Of a stretch of DNA of 64,000 bases, positions 33,659 through 41,800 are shown one piece after another. A program made the translations under genes and the position numbers. The DNA comes from Escarpia spicata (taxonomy: Eukaryota; Annelida; Polychaeta; Sabellida; Siboglinidae). The stretch's first letter is position 1. Every line of letters begins with the position of its first letter. Location of the stretch: the NCBI GenBank assembly GCA_963995525.1, contig OZ023207.1, positions 3,688,105 through 3,752,104 on the forward strand. The letters are read 5' to 3'. The notes below the pieces were generated by a model. That model worked only from the letters and a program-made list of their open reading frames with translations, searched no databases and was not told the origin of the DNA.

Positions 33659-34061
33659 TACGCGTCGAATATATCGACCGGTCGACGCTCTCTCTTCCGT
33701 CTACTGACGGTCGTCACAGTTCGACGCGGCTTCTTTATACGCTGCACTTTTTTCCTCTTCGGCGCCTGCCCTTTCAATAGGCCGTCGAGAAGATCGACGC
33801 CGGCCTCCTTCTCGCGTCGTTTTACCGAAGCTTTCAGATTGCCGCCGGCGACGACGTCCCGCGCCACGCTCACGCCGGTTTTGAGCGCGCGTTTGCCAAC
33901 GCCATGGCGCCTCTCTTAAAAAGCGGCATGACGCTCCGAAACAGGCTCCCGAAGATATTACCCAGACCGTGTCCTCGTTGACCCCGACCACCGACGAAGA
34001 CCGGCAGGTGATCGCCGACCTGTCGAACATAGTAGTCCTCGTACGGGTTCGTCGTCGGCAT
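33658..34061 (-). pseudogene. pX/pVI-like virion core protein, frameshifted
   Basis: Two overlapping frames. The first (33870-34061) has the conserved YEDYYVRQVGDHLPVFVGG, then QRGHGLGNIFGSLFRSVMP, a pattern I know from Polinton/adintovirus core proteins compared with adenovirus pX and pVI. The second (33658-33873) continues as VARDVVAGG and a Lys/Arg-rich tail with RKRERR. The break is a single-base shift near 33885-33900. Small, basic and with an amphipathic region: the likely role is genome condensation or membrane disruption at entry, which is inferred from the family. Confidence 0.75.
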
Positions 34062-34066
34062 CGTGG

Positions 34067-34933
34067 TTAAAACAATCTCGATTTACAGCGTCTGATGTGA
34101 AGCGTCGCCACTAGCTTTCCCCGCTCGAATGGTATCGGTTGACCGCGATCGTCTCTTATATCGACCTCGATCGTATCGAATTGATGCCGCAGCAGCTTCA
34201 CGTATTGGACGCGGTCGAACGTTTCCGAAATAACGCTACCGTTCGTACCGAAGACGGCGATGTTTCGAAGGAGCGGCGCGTACACGTCACCGACGACGCG
34301 CGATTCCACGAGATCCGTGTACACGTATAGGGTGTCGACGCCCGCCTCATATCCACCGTATTGTTACCTTCGTACGCGTACGTGTACGCGACGGGGCTGG
34401 TCTCGATAACGACGCCGCCTCCCGGCTCGGGGCCCATCATCGGGGGACTCGTGATAACGTTGTTATGGAAACCTAGCACGCTCTTCAGACGGCTCGTATC
34501 GGGTAGGGTAAAGGTGACACCCGGCGACATATACAGCGTCATTCGGTTAGAGACGTCGCTGTACTCTAGACGCACCTTGACCTGATCGCTGCTCAATTTC
34601 ATTAGCTGCTCGTTGATCTGGCGCCGCAGCTCGTGAACGTCGTTGTAGAAACCGTGACTAATCGTAACCTGTCGGTATATCATGACACCGTCTATGGTCG
34701 TGTAAAGACCCGGATCGCCCAGCGGGGCCGACAAGTAGAAGTAGGCGTCCTCCTTTCTCACGTTGTACCACGTGTGCGGGTATTGTAGCGTCACCAGTCC
34801 GCATTCCCATTCTCCACCCCCCGATAGATCGAAACGGCAGCGTCGTGATGTAGTGCGTCAACGTATTTTCGGGGTGCCGCTTCATAGACGCGTTGCTCGG
34901 TAGCGTCAGGTAAAAGTCAGACGATACCGCCAT
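34067..34933 (-). pseudogene. Minor capsid protein (penton-like, single jelly roll), two frameshifts
   Basis: Three overlapping segments: 34658-34933 (starts MAVSSDFYLTLPSNAS, then PENTLTHYITTLP), 34198-34794 (TWYNVRKEDAYFYL, YNDVHELRRQINE, KSVLGFHNN) and 34067-34324 (YTDLVESRVVGD, LRNIAVFG, then DTIEVDIRDDRGQPIPF). This is the family of Polinton minor capsid proteins that form the five-fold vertices. Frameshifts lie near 34790-34820 and near 34335-34345. Roughly 290 codons. It overlaps the preceding membrane-protein gene by 17 bp, and its stop is 5 bp from the pX-like start. Confidence 0.85.
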
Positions 34934-35258
34934 CGCTTTGTCGTCGTCGACCGCCGCCGCTCATAGACGGACTCGGGAGCAGGTAACCGAGACAATTGCT
35001 CAACAGCGCCGTCCACAGGTTGGAGTCGCCTTGACCCCGCGTCAGATTGTATATACTAACGGCGATGACGAAGTACAGGACGATGACCTGACAGATGAAT
35101 ACGATTTCGACCTTAGGGCATTCGTTACCGCAGAGCCGCCATGGAACAGGTTCGAGGACAGTGTCGAACTCGGCGGGTGCGTCGATAACGTCCTTGCTGG
35201 CGGGCACGTCTGGAGTGGTATCATCGATGGTAGGCGACGCGTCAGAATCGTCGATCAT
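34917..35258 (-). CDS. Conserved Polinton single-pass membrane protein
   Basis: 113 residues, open. An acidic N-terminus is followed by PVPWRLCGNECPKVE, a hydrophobic segment (about 50-70: IVFICQVIVLYFVIAVSIYN), then NLWTALLSNCLGYLLPSPS. I recognise this arrangement (Cys-bearing stem, one membrane helix, LLS-C-GYLLP box) from proteins encoded beside the minor capsid gene in other Polintons; the role is unknown. A minus-strand TATAAG element (about 35296-35303) lies some 40 bp before the ATG, suggesting this gene heads the capsid array. Confidence 0.65.
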   Translation of the reverse strand: MIDDSDASPTIDDTTPDVPASKDVIDAPAEFDTVLEPVPWRLCGNECPKVEIVFICQVIVLYFVIAVSIYNLTRGQGDSNLWTALLSNCLGYLLPSPSMSGGGRRRQSDGGIV

Positions 35259-35403
35259 CGTCGCGCCACTGCGGTCTGCTGATACAGCAGGGCCCCTTAT
35301 ACGGAAAGAACGAAGTTCAGTTGCATAAGCCCGCCTCGTGCAGCCGCCAGCATCCCTCGTGGCGAGTCCAACGAGTCGTCATGCCGCCGCCGCCGCCGCT
35401 CTA
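35259..35403. promoter_or_regulatory. Intergenic region between integrase and capsid array
   Basis: The only clear gap of more than 100 bp in the leftward gene set. It holds the TATAAG element for the membrane-protein/capsid array and a GCC-rich tract (CCGCCGCCGCCGC at 35384-35396) near the integrase stop. Confidence 0.4.
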
Positions 35404-36140
35404 TTATAGGTCCACGAGCGACTCGGCGTCGATCCAGCTGTTGAAGGAGGCCGGATAACCGCTCCATTTTACGAACGCCTCCGACCCGCCGCGCCGACGG
35501 CGACGCTGTAGAACCGCCTCCATGCGATACAGTTTGTCCTTCGGAACGACTACGCGTTGTAGTTCCGGTTCGTAGAAAGCGCCCTCTACCGGCGTCCCGG
35601 CGTCGTCCTTCAGGCGATAAACGGGCGGTTCGGACGGGTTCGCCTCTACGACGGTGAAGAGCTCCTCGCTCCAGTAAGCCATGTATCCTTTTTTGAATTT
35701 GCCCCTCGTCTTACTGATACGCACGCGATCTTCCTCGCGCAGTTTCGGTTTTTTCCGCCGGCCGCCGCCGCCGCCGTACATGCGTTGCCATACGACCTCC
35801 TGATTCGTCGCGTCGACGCTCGCCGGCGTCCTACCGATGCTTCTTCAACGGAACGCACCACGCCCGCTTCGAAAACACGTCGATGACCGTCAATAGGAAT
35901 GTTATACCGTCGTTGTGTTTTTTCCGCCTAGTCAAATCGACCAGATCGGCTTGCCACTGCTGGTTTCGACCGCCCACGATGACGCAACGTCGTTTGAAAT
36001 GTCGTTTAACCGGTTTGTGTAGGGTATAGGCGTCCTGCGCCGCTAACCACCTCTCGACGGCCGGTCGTCGTCGTCGTGTCGAAGCCCGATGCAACGCGTC
36101 GACGCCGCCGTAACTCCCCCCCGTTTCGGATCGAAGTAGA
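35404..36140 (-). pseudogene. Retrovirus-like integrase with chromodomain, catalytic core deleted
   Basis: The N-terminal zinc/DNA-binding region reads SYGGVDAL, AAQDAYTLHKPVK, then the core start WQADLVDL (first catalytic Asp) and TVIDVFSKRAWCVPLKK. At about 35842 the sequence jumps straight to the end of the core (GRTPASVDATNQEVVWQRMYG) in another frame, so roughly 100 residues holding the second Asp and the Glu are missing. The C-terminal 126 codons (35404-35781) contain the VRISK...FKKGYMAYW SH3-like region and a chromodomain (VKWSGYPASFNSWI). Further damage: a shift in a 7-base G-run at about 36116-36122 and no start codon. It cannot catalyse strand transfer. Confidence 0.9.
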
Positions 36141-36146
36141 GTTAAT

Positions 36147-36356
36147 TCAGTTCGTCGTCGTCGTCGTCGTCAACGGTTCGTTGTCGAAGCTTTCGTTTTG
36201 GACGACGACGACGACGCCACCCGGACACCATGATGACGACGACGACGACGACGACCAAAGAACGACGAATATTATACACATATAGAGAGCGATAACCGTG
36301 ATGACAAGGCCGACGACGATGGCCGTTCGTTGTGCCGGCATCACGCCGATTCCCAC
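36147..36356 (-). CDS. Small single-pass membrane protein with Ser/Thr runs
   Basis: 69 codons. After MGIGVMPAQR comes a 20-plus-residue hydrophobic helix (AIVVGLVITVIALYMCII), then eight Ser, five Val and a final run of Thr. Support: it starts inside the last codons of the preceding gene (16-bp overlap) and ends right at the integrase start, the same tight spacing as its neighbours. The homopolymers come from trinucleotide runs (GAC/GTC) that could also be simple repeat growth. No family recognised. Confidence 0.45.
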   Translation of the reverse strand: MGIGVMPAQRTAIVVGLVITVIALYMCIIFVVLWSSSSSSSSWCPGGVVVVVQNESFDNEPLTTTTTTN

Positions 36357-37081
36357 GTCACGACGTCCAACGCTCGTTGTCTCTTTCTAGACCCACGTCG
36401 TTTTCGCCCCGCCTTCCCCGCTGAACTGACCGCCGACTCCTCCGACTCTTCTCTTTGTCGCAGCCGCCGCCGCCGCTCCATGTACTCCCGATACCGCGGG
36501 TTGCCGACGAACTCCATAGGAATGTTCATACCCTTCAAGCGCAACCCGAACTCTCGCCATCCTAGGGGCTGTGTTGTCTTTGTTCTCGTTCGCATAAGAT
36601 CGTTCACTAGATCGACCATGTTACTCCCCGCGATCGTTTTACCGTCGTACACGAATTCGCCGCGGTCGTTCCATCGAACCAACGGATCGACTTTCATTTT
36701 CGCGATAAGCAGACCCGCCTTCCCTTTCAGCGTTTTCGGCATGCTGGCTACGATTTCGCGCTCTACGGCCTCCGACGATGGCGGTGCCGCCACCACCGCG
36801 GGCGGCGCCGGTATCTCGCCGCCGTCGGCTTTGACCATCGACACGCGTACCGGTTGCGCCGCTCGAGCCGCCTCTATAGTGTTGTAGCGACTCAGCAGTT
36901 GATTGTACGACGCCACCTTTTCGCGTTCGGATAAATCCGATCGCTCTAGAATGTCCTTCATGTCGCTCTCCAGGCTACTCAGCACACGTGATCGGGGCGT
37001 GCTGCTCGACGGCTGTGGTAGAAGGAGGCGTTCCACCAATCGCGGGTCGACCAACGCCATCTTCTTTGCGTACTGCATCAA
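36341..37081 (-). CDS. Conserved Polinton protein of unknown function, 246 aa
   Basis: Open throughout. It begins MMQYAKKMALVDPRLVERL, has a Ser/Pro linker, a helical region (LSSLESDMKDILERSDLSEREKVASYNQ-type, LLSRYN), a middle KTLKGKAGLLIAKMK, a folded-looking stretch with VRWNDRGEFVYDGKTIAGSN and LGWREFGLRLKG, and a very basic tail with KAGRKRRGSRKRQR. I recognise the start and the GSN-x-VDLVNDLMR region as a recurrent Polinton protein without known role; the basic tail could bind DNA or be a nuclear signal. Its ATG directly follows the stop of the upstream gene. Confidence 0.65.
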   Translation of the reverse strand: MMQYAKKMALVDPRLVERLLLPQPSSSTPRSRVLSSLESDMKDILERSDLSEREKVASYNQLLSRYNTIEAARAAQPVRVSMVKADGGEIPAPPAVVAAPPSSEAVEREIVASMPKTLKGKAGLLIAKMKVDPLVRWNDRGEFVYDGKTIAGSNMVDLVNDLMRTRTKTTQPLGWREFGLRLKGMNIPMEFVGNPRYREYMERRRRLRQREESEESAVSSAGKAGRKRRGSRKRQRALDVVTWESA

Positions 37082-37492
37082 TTAACCCCCGATGACCTGT
37101 TTGAGTAGTGGCAGGAGAACTGTGCTCGTTAAAGGCGCTAGCAGGGCCGTCAGAAAACCACCCGCCCCCGTTTGCAAGATGGCTCGCTTCCGCTTCACCA
37201 GAATTCGTTTGTTGACCAGGTCACGCATGTGATCTCTGTATTTCGTCAACACGCGTTTCTGCTTCGGCGACACCTTCACGTTCCCTCTCAGAATATTGTA
37301 CGCGCAATCGCACAGACTACATATGAGACCGACCTCCGAGTGGGCGAGCACGGCTTTTTGCAGATCGATGTTCCGCTTATGCCTATCCAACAGCTGCAAG
37401 GCGAAAATGTGTCTCTTCACGCGTTGCTCCGACACCGTCGGCGCCACCTTTGGTCGTCGCTTCGCCGCTACCACTGCGCGTCGTCCCGTCAT
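37082..37492 (-). CDS. Basic Polinton protein with hydrophobic C-terminus, 136 aa
   Basis: Open. The N-terminus is Arg/Lys-rich (RRAVVAAKRRPKV), followed by a helical stretch (RHIFALQLLDRHKRN), a Cys pair ICSLCDCAYNILRG and a KRKRAILQTG basic patch. It ends in a glycine-bounded hydrophobic segment, GGFLTALLAPLTSTVLL. Basic plus hydrophobic-tail proteins of this kind are common in Polintons and adintoviruses and have been compared with virion membrane-active peptides; I cannot assign this one. Its ATG overlaps the ATPase stop by 4 bp. Confidence 0.6.
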   Translation of the reverse strand: MTGRRAVVAAKRRPKVAPTVSEQRVKRHIFALQLLDRHKRNIDLQKAVLAHSEVGLICSLCDCAYNILRGNVKVSPKQKRVLTKYRDHMRDLVNKRILVKRKRAILQTGAGGFLTALLAPLTSTVLLPLLKQVIGG

Positions 37493-38043
37493 AACGACTG
37501 TTTCAGATCCACGAAGAGATAGCCGTACGCCACCGACGTCGCGTCTTTGAAAGCCTCTATCATGTAGTTGACCTTTCCCGGGTACATCTGTTTCGCAAGG
37601 TCACCTACTTGACCGGCGCCTCGGGGGTTCTTGAATAGCGCTAAGTATTGGGCGTTCAGGCTGATTGTAGGGTTTTCTTTCCCTTTCGGAAACATGTTCT
37701 GTCGGAGTTGTACGACCGACGTATTACAATGATGATTTTTTTTAGTAAATAGTGCCGTCACCCCGCTATCGGTCTCCTCCATGAGGTCGTCGAGTACTAA
37801 AGGCGTCCTCTTTTTACCGTCTAAATGTGTCGTAGCCGGCAGGCCGTCTACGAAGTCTATTTTCGGAGGCATAGACGAGTAGGCGGTCTGCCACTGCCCG
37901 TAGCACCACAGGATTTTTTCGGGGGGTGTATCGATCATAGCGTGTCGTATCAGACGGTCGACGAACGTCGTCTTACCGCATCCCGTAGGACCGGATACTA
38001 TACACGTAAACGGATGCTTCAACAGCGGTCCGCCCATTTTCAC
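37489..38043 (-). CDS. Genome-packaging ATPase (FtsK/HerA, A32-like)
   Basis: 184 residues, open. Walker A is GPTGCGKTTF (about 19-28) and Walker B is TPLVLDDLMEE (about 80-90), in the order and spacing of the A32-type packaging ATPases of Polintons and large DNA viruses. Downstream are a sensor-like VVQLRQNMFPKG and NAQYLALFKNPR. It would power translocation of the genome into the capsid. It overlaps the next gene by 4 bp and lies 22 bp after the NADAR-like gene, suggesting joint expression. Confidence 0.9.
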   Translation of the reverse strand: MKMGGPLLKHPFTCIVSGPTGCGKTTFVDRLIRHAMIDTPPEKILWCYGQWQTAYSSMPPKIDFVDGLPATTHLDGKKRTPLVLDDLMEETDSGVTALFTKKNHHCNTSVVQLRQNMFPKGKENPTISLNAQYLALFKNPRGAGQVGDLAKQMYPGKVNYMIEAFKDATSVAYGYLFVDLKQSL

Positions 38044-38065
38044 GACTGATACTGGCTAACGCTTT

Positions 38066-38513
38066 TTACGCGTCTTTATAAGCGTCGCGCACCTCCATCA
38101 ACAGTTTACCGAGCTTGTTCTCCCCCGCAACGTCCCCGATCCTGGTACCCCAGAAACCCTCCCTACTCGGTACCCATTCGGCGTCCCCGGTGGCCAATAG
38201 TTCAGCCTTCAACTTGGCTGACCCGCCAAACTTACTCATCAACAACGCCTTCATACACGCGACCCTAACGGCGTTCCATTCGGTTCCCGTTCTCTTTTTT
38301 TCGAATTCCGTAAATGAGTCGTTTCGCTAAATAGGGCGATCGCGATCTTTTGATACACGCGGCGCATTCGAGGTCTTCGTTGAATATCGCTTTCCTATAC
38401 TGATAGGCGTGCTCGACGGATCGGAAGCCCCGACTGTACGCCGTCGATCGGCACGCGTACATATTCGACAAGAACGAGCGCGATCCGCCAAACTTTATAG
38501 GATCCGACAACAT
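38066..38513 (-). pseudogene. NADAR (YbiA/DUF1768)-domain N-glycosidase-like, frameshifted
   Basis: The NADAR fold is read across two frames: RSFLSNMYACR (F-x-N motif), RSVEHAYQYRKA (conserved Glu), then after a shift in a 7-A run near 38296-38303 a conserved Trp, MKALLMSKFGG, LLATGDAEWVPS, GFWGTRIGD and ENKLGKLLMEVRD. NADAR proteins split N-glycosidic bonds; studied members remove ADP-ribose from guanine or cleave riboflavin intermediates. The ATG at 38513 is chosen because a TATATAAG box (38545-38553, minus strand) lies within the longer frame from 38585. It is the first leftward gene inside the right terminus and sits directly before the ATPase. One frameshift makes it non-functional here. 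Confidence 0.85.
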
Positions 38514-38779
38514 GACTACCGATAACCCGCTACCGGCACCACTTATATAGAGCCGCCGGCACGCCGCCGCCGCTAGATGGAGCATCTAAAAAGAGGGCCG
38601 ACGTACGGATTCGGACCCGGAATCTTGCGATCCCTAGTCGAACGCTCTCCCAGGAGAGCTAATCCGGCGCCGGCGCTTATGAGTGGTTTTATCGCGGTTA
38701 TATACAACTATACGCAACGGCAGCACACCGCTATGCTTACGAGGTTGATCGCTAGGGACGCTGCTTACGTAACTAGGGA
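38514..38779. promoter_or_regulatory. Leader and promoter region of the leftward genes
   Basis: Contains the minus-strand TATATAAG box (38545-38553) for the NADAR-like gene, another TATATAAC (about 38697-38704), and a decayed TGCTTACGTAAC half-palindrome at 38762-38773. No gene. Confidence 0.5.
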
Positions 38780-39081
38780 CGCTATATAAATGCTTACGTA
38801 AGCACACGCTAGGTCCGACGTTGATCGGTAGGGTTAAATTAATCACTGGGATCACCGCTAGGTGGCACCTCAAGGGAAGGTTAATCAATCAAATGTGACA
38901 GGTCATCAATCACGTTTTTTTATAAGTAGGTTCCCGAAAACGTTTAGTGTCACAAAAACCCTTTGATCTTTTTTTATAAGTAGGTTCCCGAAAAAGATAA
39001 GGACGTTTTTTATGCATAGAGTTAGGCCTAAAGTAGGTCAAAAAGGGGCGGGGCGAGCCTCTGCCCCGTTTGTATACTACT
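38780..39081 (-). repeat. Polinton right terminal inverted repeat
   Basis: Reverse complement of 22414-22715 with roughly seven substitutions and small A-run length changes. On its inner edge lies CGCTATATAAA next to the palindrome TGCTTACGTAAGCA (38791-38804), facing the leftward genes. The CTCF-like motif is at 38855-38868, plus strand. Confidence 0.95.
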
Positions 39082-39087
39082 GACCTA
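39082..39087. other. Polinton target-site duplication, right copy
   Basis: GACCTA, differing at one base from GACGTA on the left. That change turns the receptor's Tyr codon into TAG on the minus strand, which is why the N-terminal GPCR half ends here. Confidence 0.85.
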
Positions 39088-39471
39088 ACATCGATTCCTA
39101 GTGAGTATTTGTTCATATCTCAGAGGTTTCGTTATGGCAACCATCTTGCACACAGTCACCCAGCAGAGACTGTGCATGGAGTTGAATACGAACCAAGAAC
39201 TGCAGACTACTTGAAGCTTAGGCAGGTAGCGAGTCATGTTACGTACATTCGGCGTCAAGTTGGAACACACGGCAGCGCTGATGGGCATCGTCGTACAGCC
39301 GTTGGCGAGATCAGCCAGCGTGAGAGATAACATGAACAGCGTCTTACGATCTTCGCGCAGTTGCGGATGTTTGACAATTACCGCGATCACGAGCAAGTTC
39401 AACGTTATGTTCATCACGATCACAGCACTTATTACCACAGGCTTGATGTCTTCAAAATAGCTTACATCCAT
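39085..39471 (-). pseudogene. GPCR gene, N-terminal half (TM1-TM3), cut by Polinton
   Basis: 128 codons from the ATG at 39471, matching residues 1-128 of the intact paralogue: TM1 AVIVMNITLNLLVIAVIV, the KHPQLREDRKTLFML loop, TM2 with LADLANGC, the TM3 Cys in LQVVCSSWF, WVTVCKMVAITKPLRYEQ (in place of DRY) and the TM4 lead-in LTRNRC. It stops at a TAG created in the target duplication. The rest of the gene is at 21853-22413. No other break is seen, so the gene was probably intact at insertion. Confidence 0.92.
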
Positions 39472-39840
39472 ACTTAATTTATATTCTCAATGTATGTAAC
39501 ATGCATGTTTGTGTCAACGCTAGTCATGATCAATGTCACACCGCCAACTATATCAAACAAAGTGCTTACGTATCTGTCTTAATTGTCAACAACGCCTTGT
39601 TGATTGGTTTACAGTCCTCAGTGCCCGGATGATTCCACGCGCTGTAAATGGTGCTACCGTATTGTACGGCATATTTGGCACAACACTGAGCTGGTTTGCT
39701 TCACACCTAACTGATCAATATCAAACCAATAAGATTGGGAACTGTTTTCGCCTGCACTGCCCACTTTATGTGGTGTTCCCCAGGGTTCTGTTCTTGGGCC
39801 TTTGCTTTTCACTGTCTTCACAACACCACTAAGCTCTGTT
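39472..39840 (+). mobile_element. L2-like RT fragment upstream of GPCR
   Basis: RT box GVPQGSVLGP-like sequence occurs at about 39770-39830, preceded by LVDWF and ...SWFASHLTDQYQ fragments in mixed frames. The reverse complement of this stretch matches 45060-45400 upstream of the intact GPCR, so it is part of an inverted duplication. Confidence 0.65.
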
Positions 39841-39889
39841 ATTAACAGATTAATTATCTAAAACATCATCACTTCAAGGGCTCCATCAC

Positions 39890-40505
39890 AGTGCTCTGGA
39901 ATTAATCTTGAGACATATTGGGCCATTTCTACAACATTCTACGGTTGGCTTGCTTGCGTGATAACACACAGTTTATCTTCACCGGGACTAACTTCTTATC
40001 CTCTGAAAACAAACATGTCCAAATAACTGGTTTCTGCTCACATGTTTCTTTGTTTGCCACGACATTGTCTCTCTCTTTGGCTGAAACACTTTCTTCCCAA
40101 CTTCGGTGTGCTCATCCGCTGTCTGACTCTACATTATGATGTCATCAAATATGTTATTTACACCTGGAGTTCCAATCAGCATATCAGTAACTGTTTTCTG
40201 ACACAACTCTGCAGCAGAGTTGATGCCCATACGTAAAGGCCTTATTATGGTACATGCCTCTGGGTGTGGCAAACGTTGTGATGTATCTACTGTCAGTAGC
40301 AAGCTGTAGCTGATGATATCCTTTGTTGATGTCTATCATCGAGAATAGCTTTGACTCAGTCTTATCACCAATCGGGTCCTGTATGATATCCGTGTGATAC
40401 AGTTCTCGCTCGATGGCGGTGTTGACGGCTCGACTATTGAGACATATTCGCACTTGGCCATTTGGCTTGAGCACCGCCTCAATTGGACTCACCCATGGCG
40501 TGGCA
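39890..40505 (-). mobile_element. Ty3/gypsy pol fragment (RT)
   Basis: The frame at 40184-40492 (minus) shows the gypsy RT start: SPIEAVLKPNGQVRICLNSR, then KLFSMIDINKGYHQLQL and TTFATPRGMY. The rest is decayed. The break at about 40500 joins a CR1 3' end at the same gypsy position as in three other copies in this window. Confidence 0.8.
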
Positions 40506-40539
40506 CCGTCGGAATCATCTATCGAACCTAAATAGTTCA

Positions 40540-41800
40540 GTCTCTATCCCTTTTACAAGATTGATCAAAAATACTGTACAGAGAAATAACTAAAAAGCCT
40601 TTTGGCCAACCCTTTTTATCTACGTGAATCCCGACCTTCTGAGGTATGTGTCAATTTTATTTAAAAGACATTCACGCTTCTAGCACCCACACGATGTATA
40701 CAGCTTTCTAAATGAGTCCTAACTATTGTTTTGTACAGCGGAATTATTATTTCTTTTTTCCTGACACGCTATATTTCGCCTATTTAATCCAAGGATTTGC
40801 TTTCCATTTGAAGCTGCAATTCCCCAATTCTCTGAAACCTTCACATCAGCACTAATGGTTAACCCAAAGTGTTTTTTTTACAATAGTACTGAGTACAGTA
40901 TCCCCCATTGTATAGTATATATCTTCGTTCCCATATCCTATTTGGAGACAGTTTTCAGACCATTTGATCAACTTGTCAAGTACATCTTGTAAATGCTGTC
41001 TATCTCCATCACGTTTAATCCTTCTAAGCACCTTTGCAGGATCCGCAAATAACAAAATCAACACCTTGCTTGTTATATCATCGTCCAAATCGTTTATATA
41101 TATACTCAGGATAATATAGGTCTCAATATTGATCCCTGTGATACCTAACTGAAAACTTATTCCCAGTTTGCAGCCTCCCCACCAACAACTACCCGTTGTT
41201 TTCTGTCAATCAGACATTTTTATATCCAGTTAATTACACAATTGCCTATGTCATGGGCCGTTAGGTTAAGCAGTAATCGTTGATGTGGCACTTTGTGGAA
41301 AGCTTTATGAAAAATGTGGTGATCCCTGGTCTACCCAATTTGTGATATCTTCCAAAAATATAACTTATTTTTAAGCATGATCTCGCTTTTAGAAACCCAC
41401 GTTGAGATGGGTTTACGAAGTTATTTCTAACAAGAAAATCCACCATGTGTTCTTTAATTAGTCTTTCTAATAATTTGCCAATCACCGATATTATAATCAC
41501 TGGTCTGTAGTTCTCTGACTTGTTTCTCGAACCTTTTTTTTAAATAACGGCATAATGTTAGTTTCTTCCATTCTTAGAAAGTAACCACTTCCTCTTCTAA
41601 TGACCAGTTGAAAATTGTTGCAAGCGATATGCTAATTTGTTTTATAATTTAGAAAATATTATTATTAAAATAACAAAATAATTGTTTGTCCCTAATCCCA
41701 TCCACACCATGTGATTTATTATCCTTCATAGCCCATATTTTCTTCATTTGTTTTAATTATCTTTATTTCTTTAACTGACTTTGTAATGTGTTTTACTTCT
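40540..41800 (-). mobile_element. CR1-like LINE copy, decayed
   Basis: Minus strand. The 3' UTR (AAGCCTTTTGGC, plus strand, about 40592) is followed by RT remnants: 40852-41088 (DDDITSKV, FADPAKVLRRIKRDGD with the catalytic FADD lost) and 41261-41500 (IISVIGKLLERLI, LVRNNFVNPSQRGF). Many breaks. Same family as 11399-12640. Confidence 0.8.

Larger units (their letters stand above)
22414..39081. mobile_element. Polinton/Maverick (adintovirus-like) element, 16,668 bp
   Basis: Bounded by 302-bp inverted repeats beginning AGTAGTATAC and by a 6-bp target duplication. It encodes the full diagnostic Polinton set: protein-primed PolB, retrovirus-like integrase with chromodomain, adenain-like protease, FtsK/A32-type packaging ATPase, double-jelly-roll major capsid and penton-like minor capsid proteins. 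Gene-bearing parts are clearly GC-richer than the host flanks. Left-half genes read rightward and right-half genes leftward, converging near 31.75 kb. The two terminal repeats differ at roughly seven bases plus small A-run indels, suggesting a moderately old insertion. Several genes are broken, so it is an inactive copy. Confidence 0.97.

Noticed and set aside
35404..35781. Chromodomain of a Ty3/gypsy chromovirus
   Set aside because: The order within the element, the AAQDAYTLHKP N-terminal region and the neighbouring capsid/ATPase genes show a Polinton integrase.
22414..39081. Exogenous adenovirus or nucleocytoplasmic large DNA virus fragment
   Set aside because: Terminal inverted repeats, a 6-bp target duplication, integrase and single-locus insertion define a Polinton.
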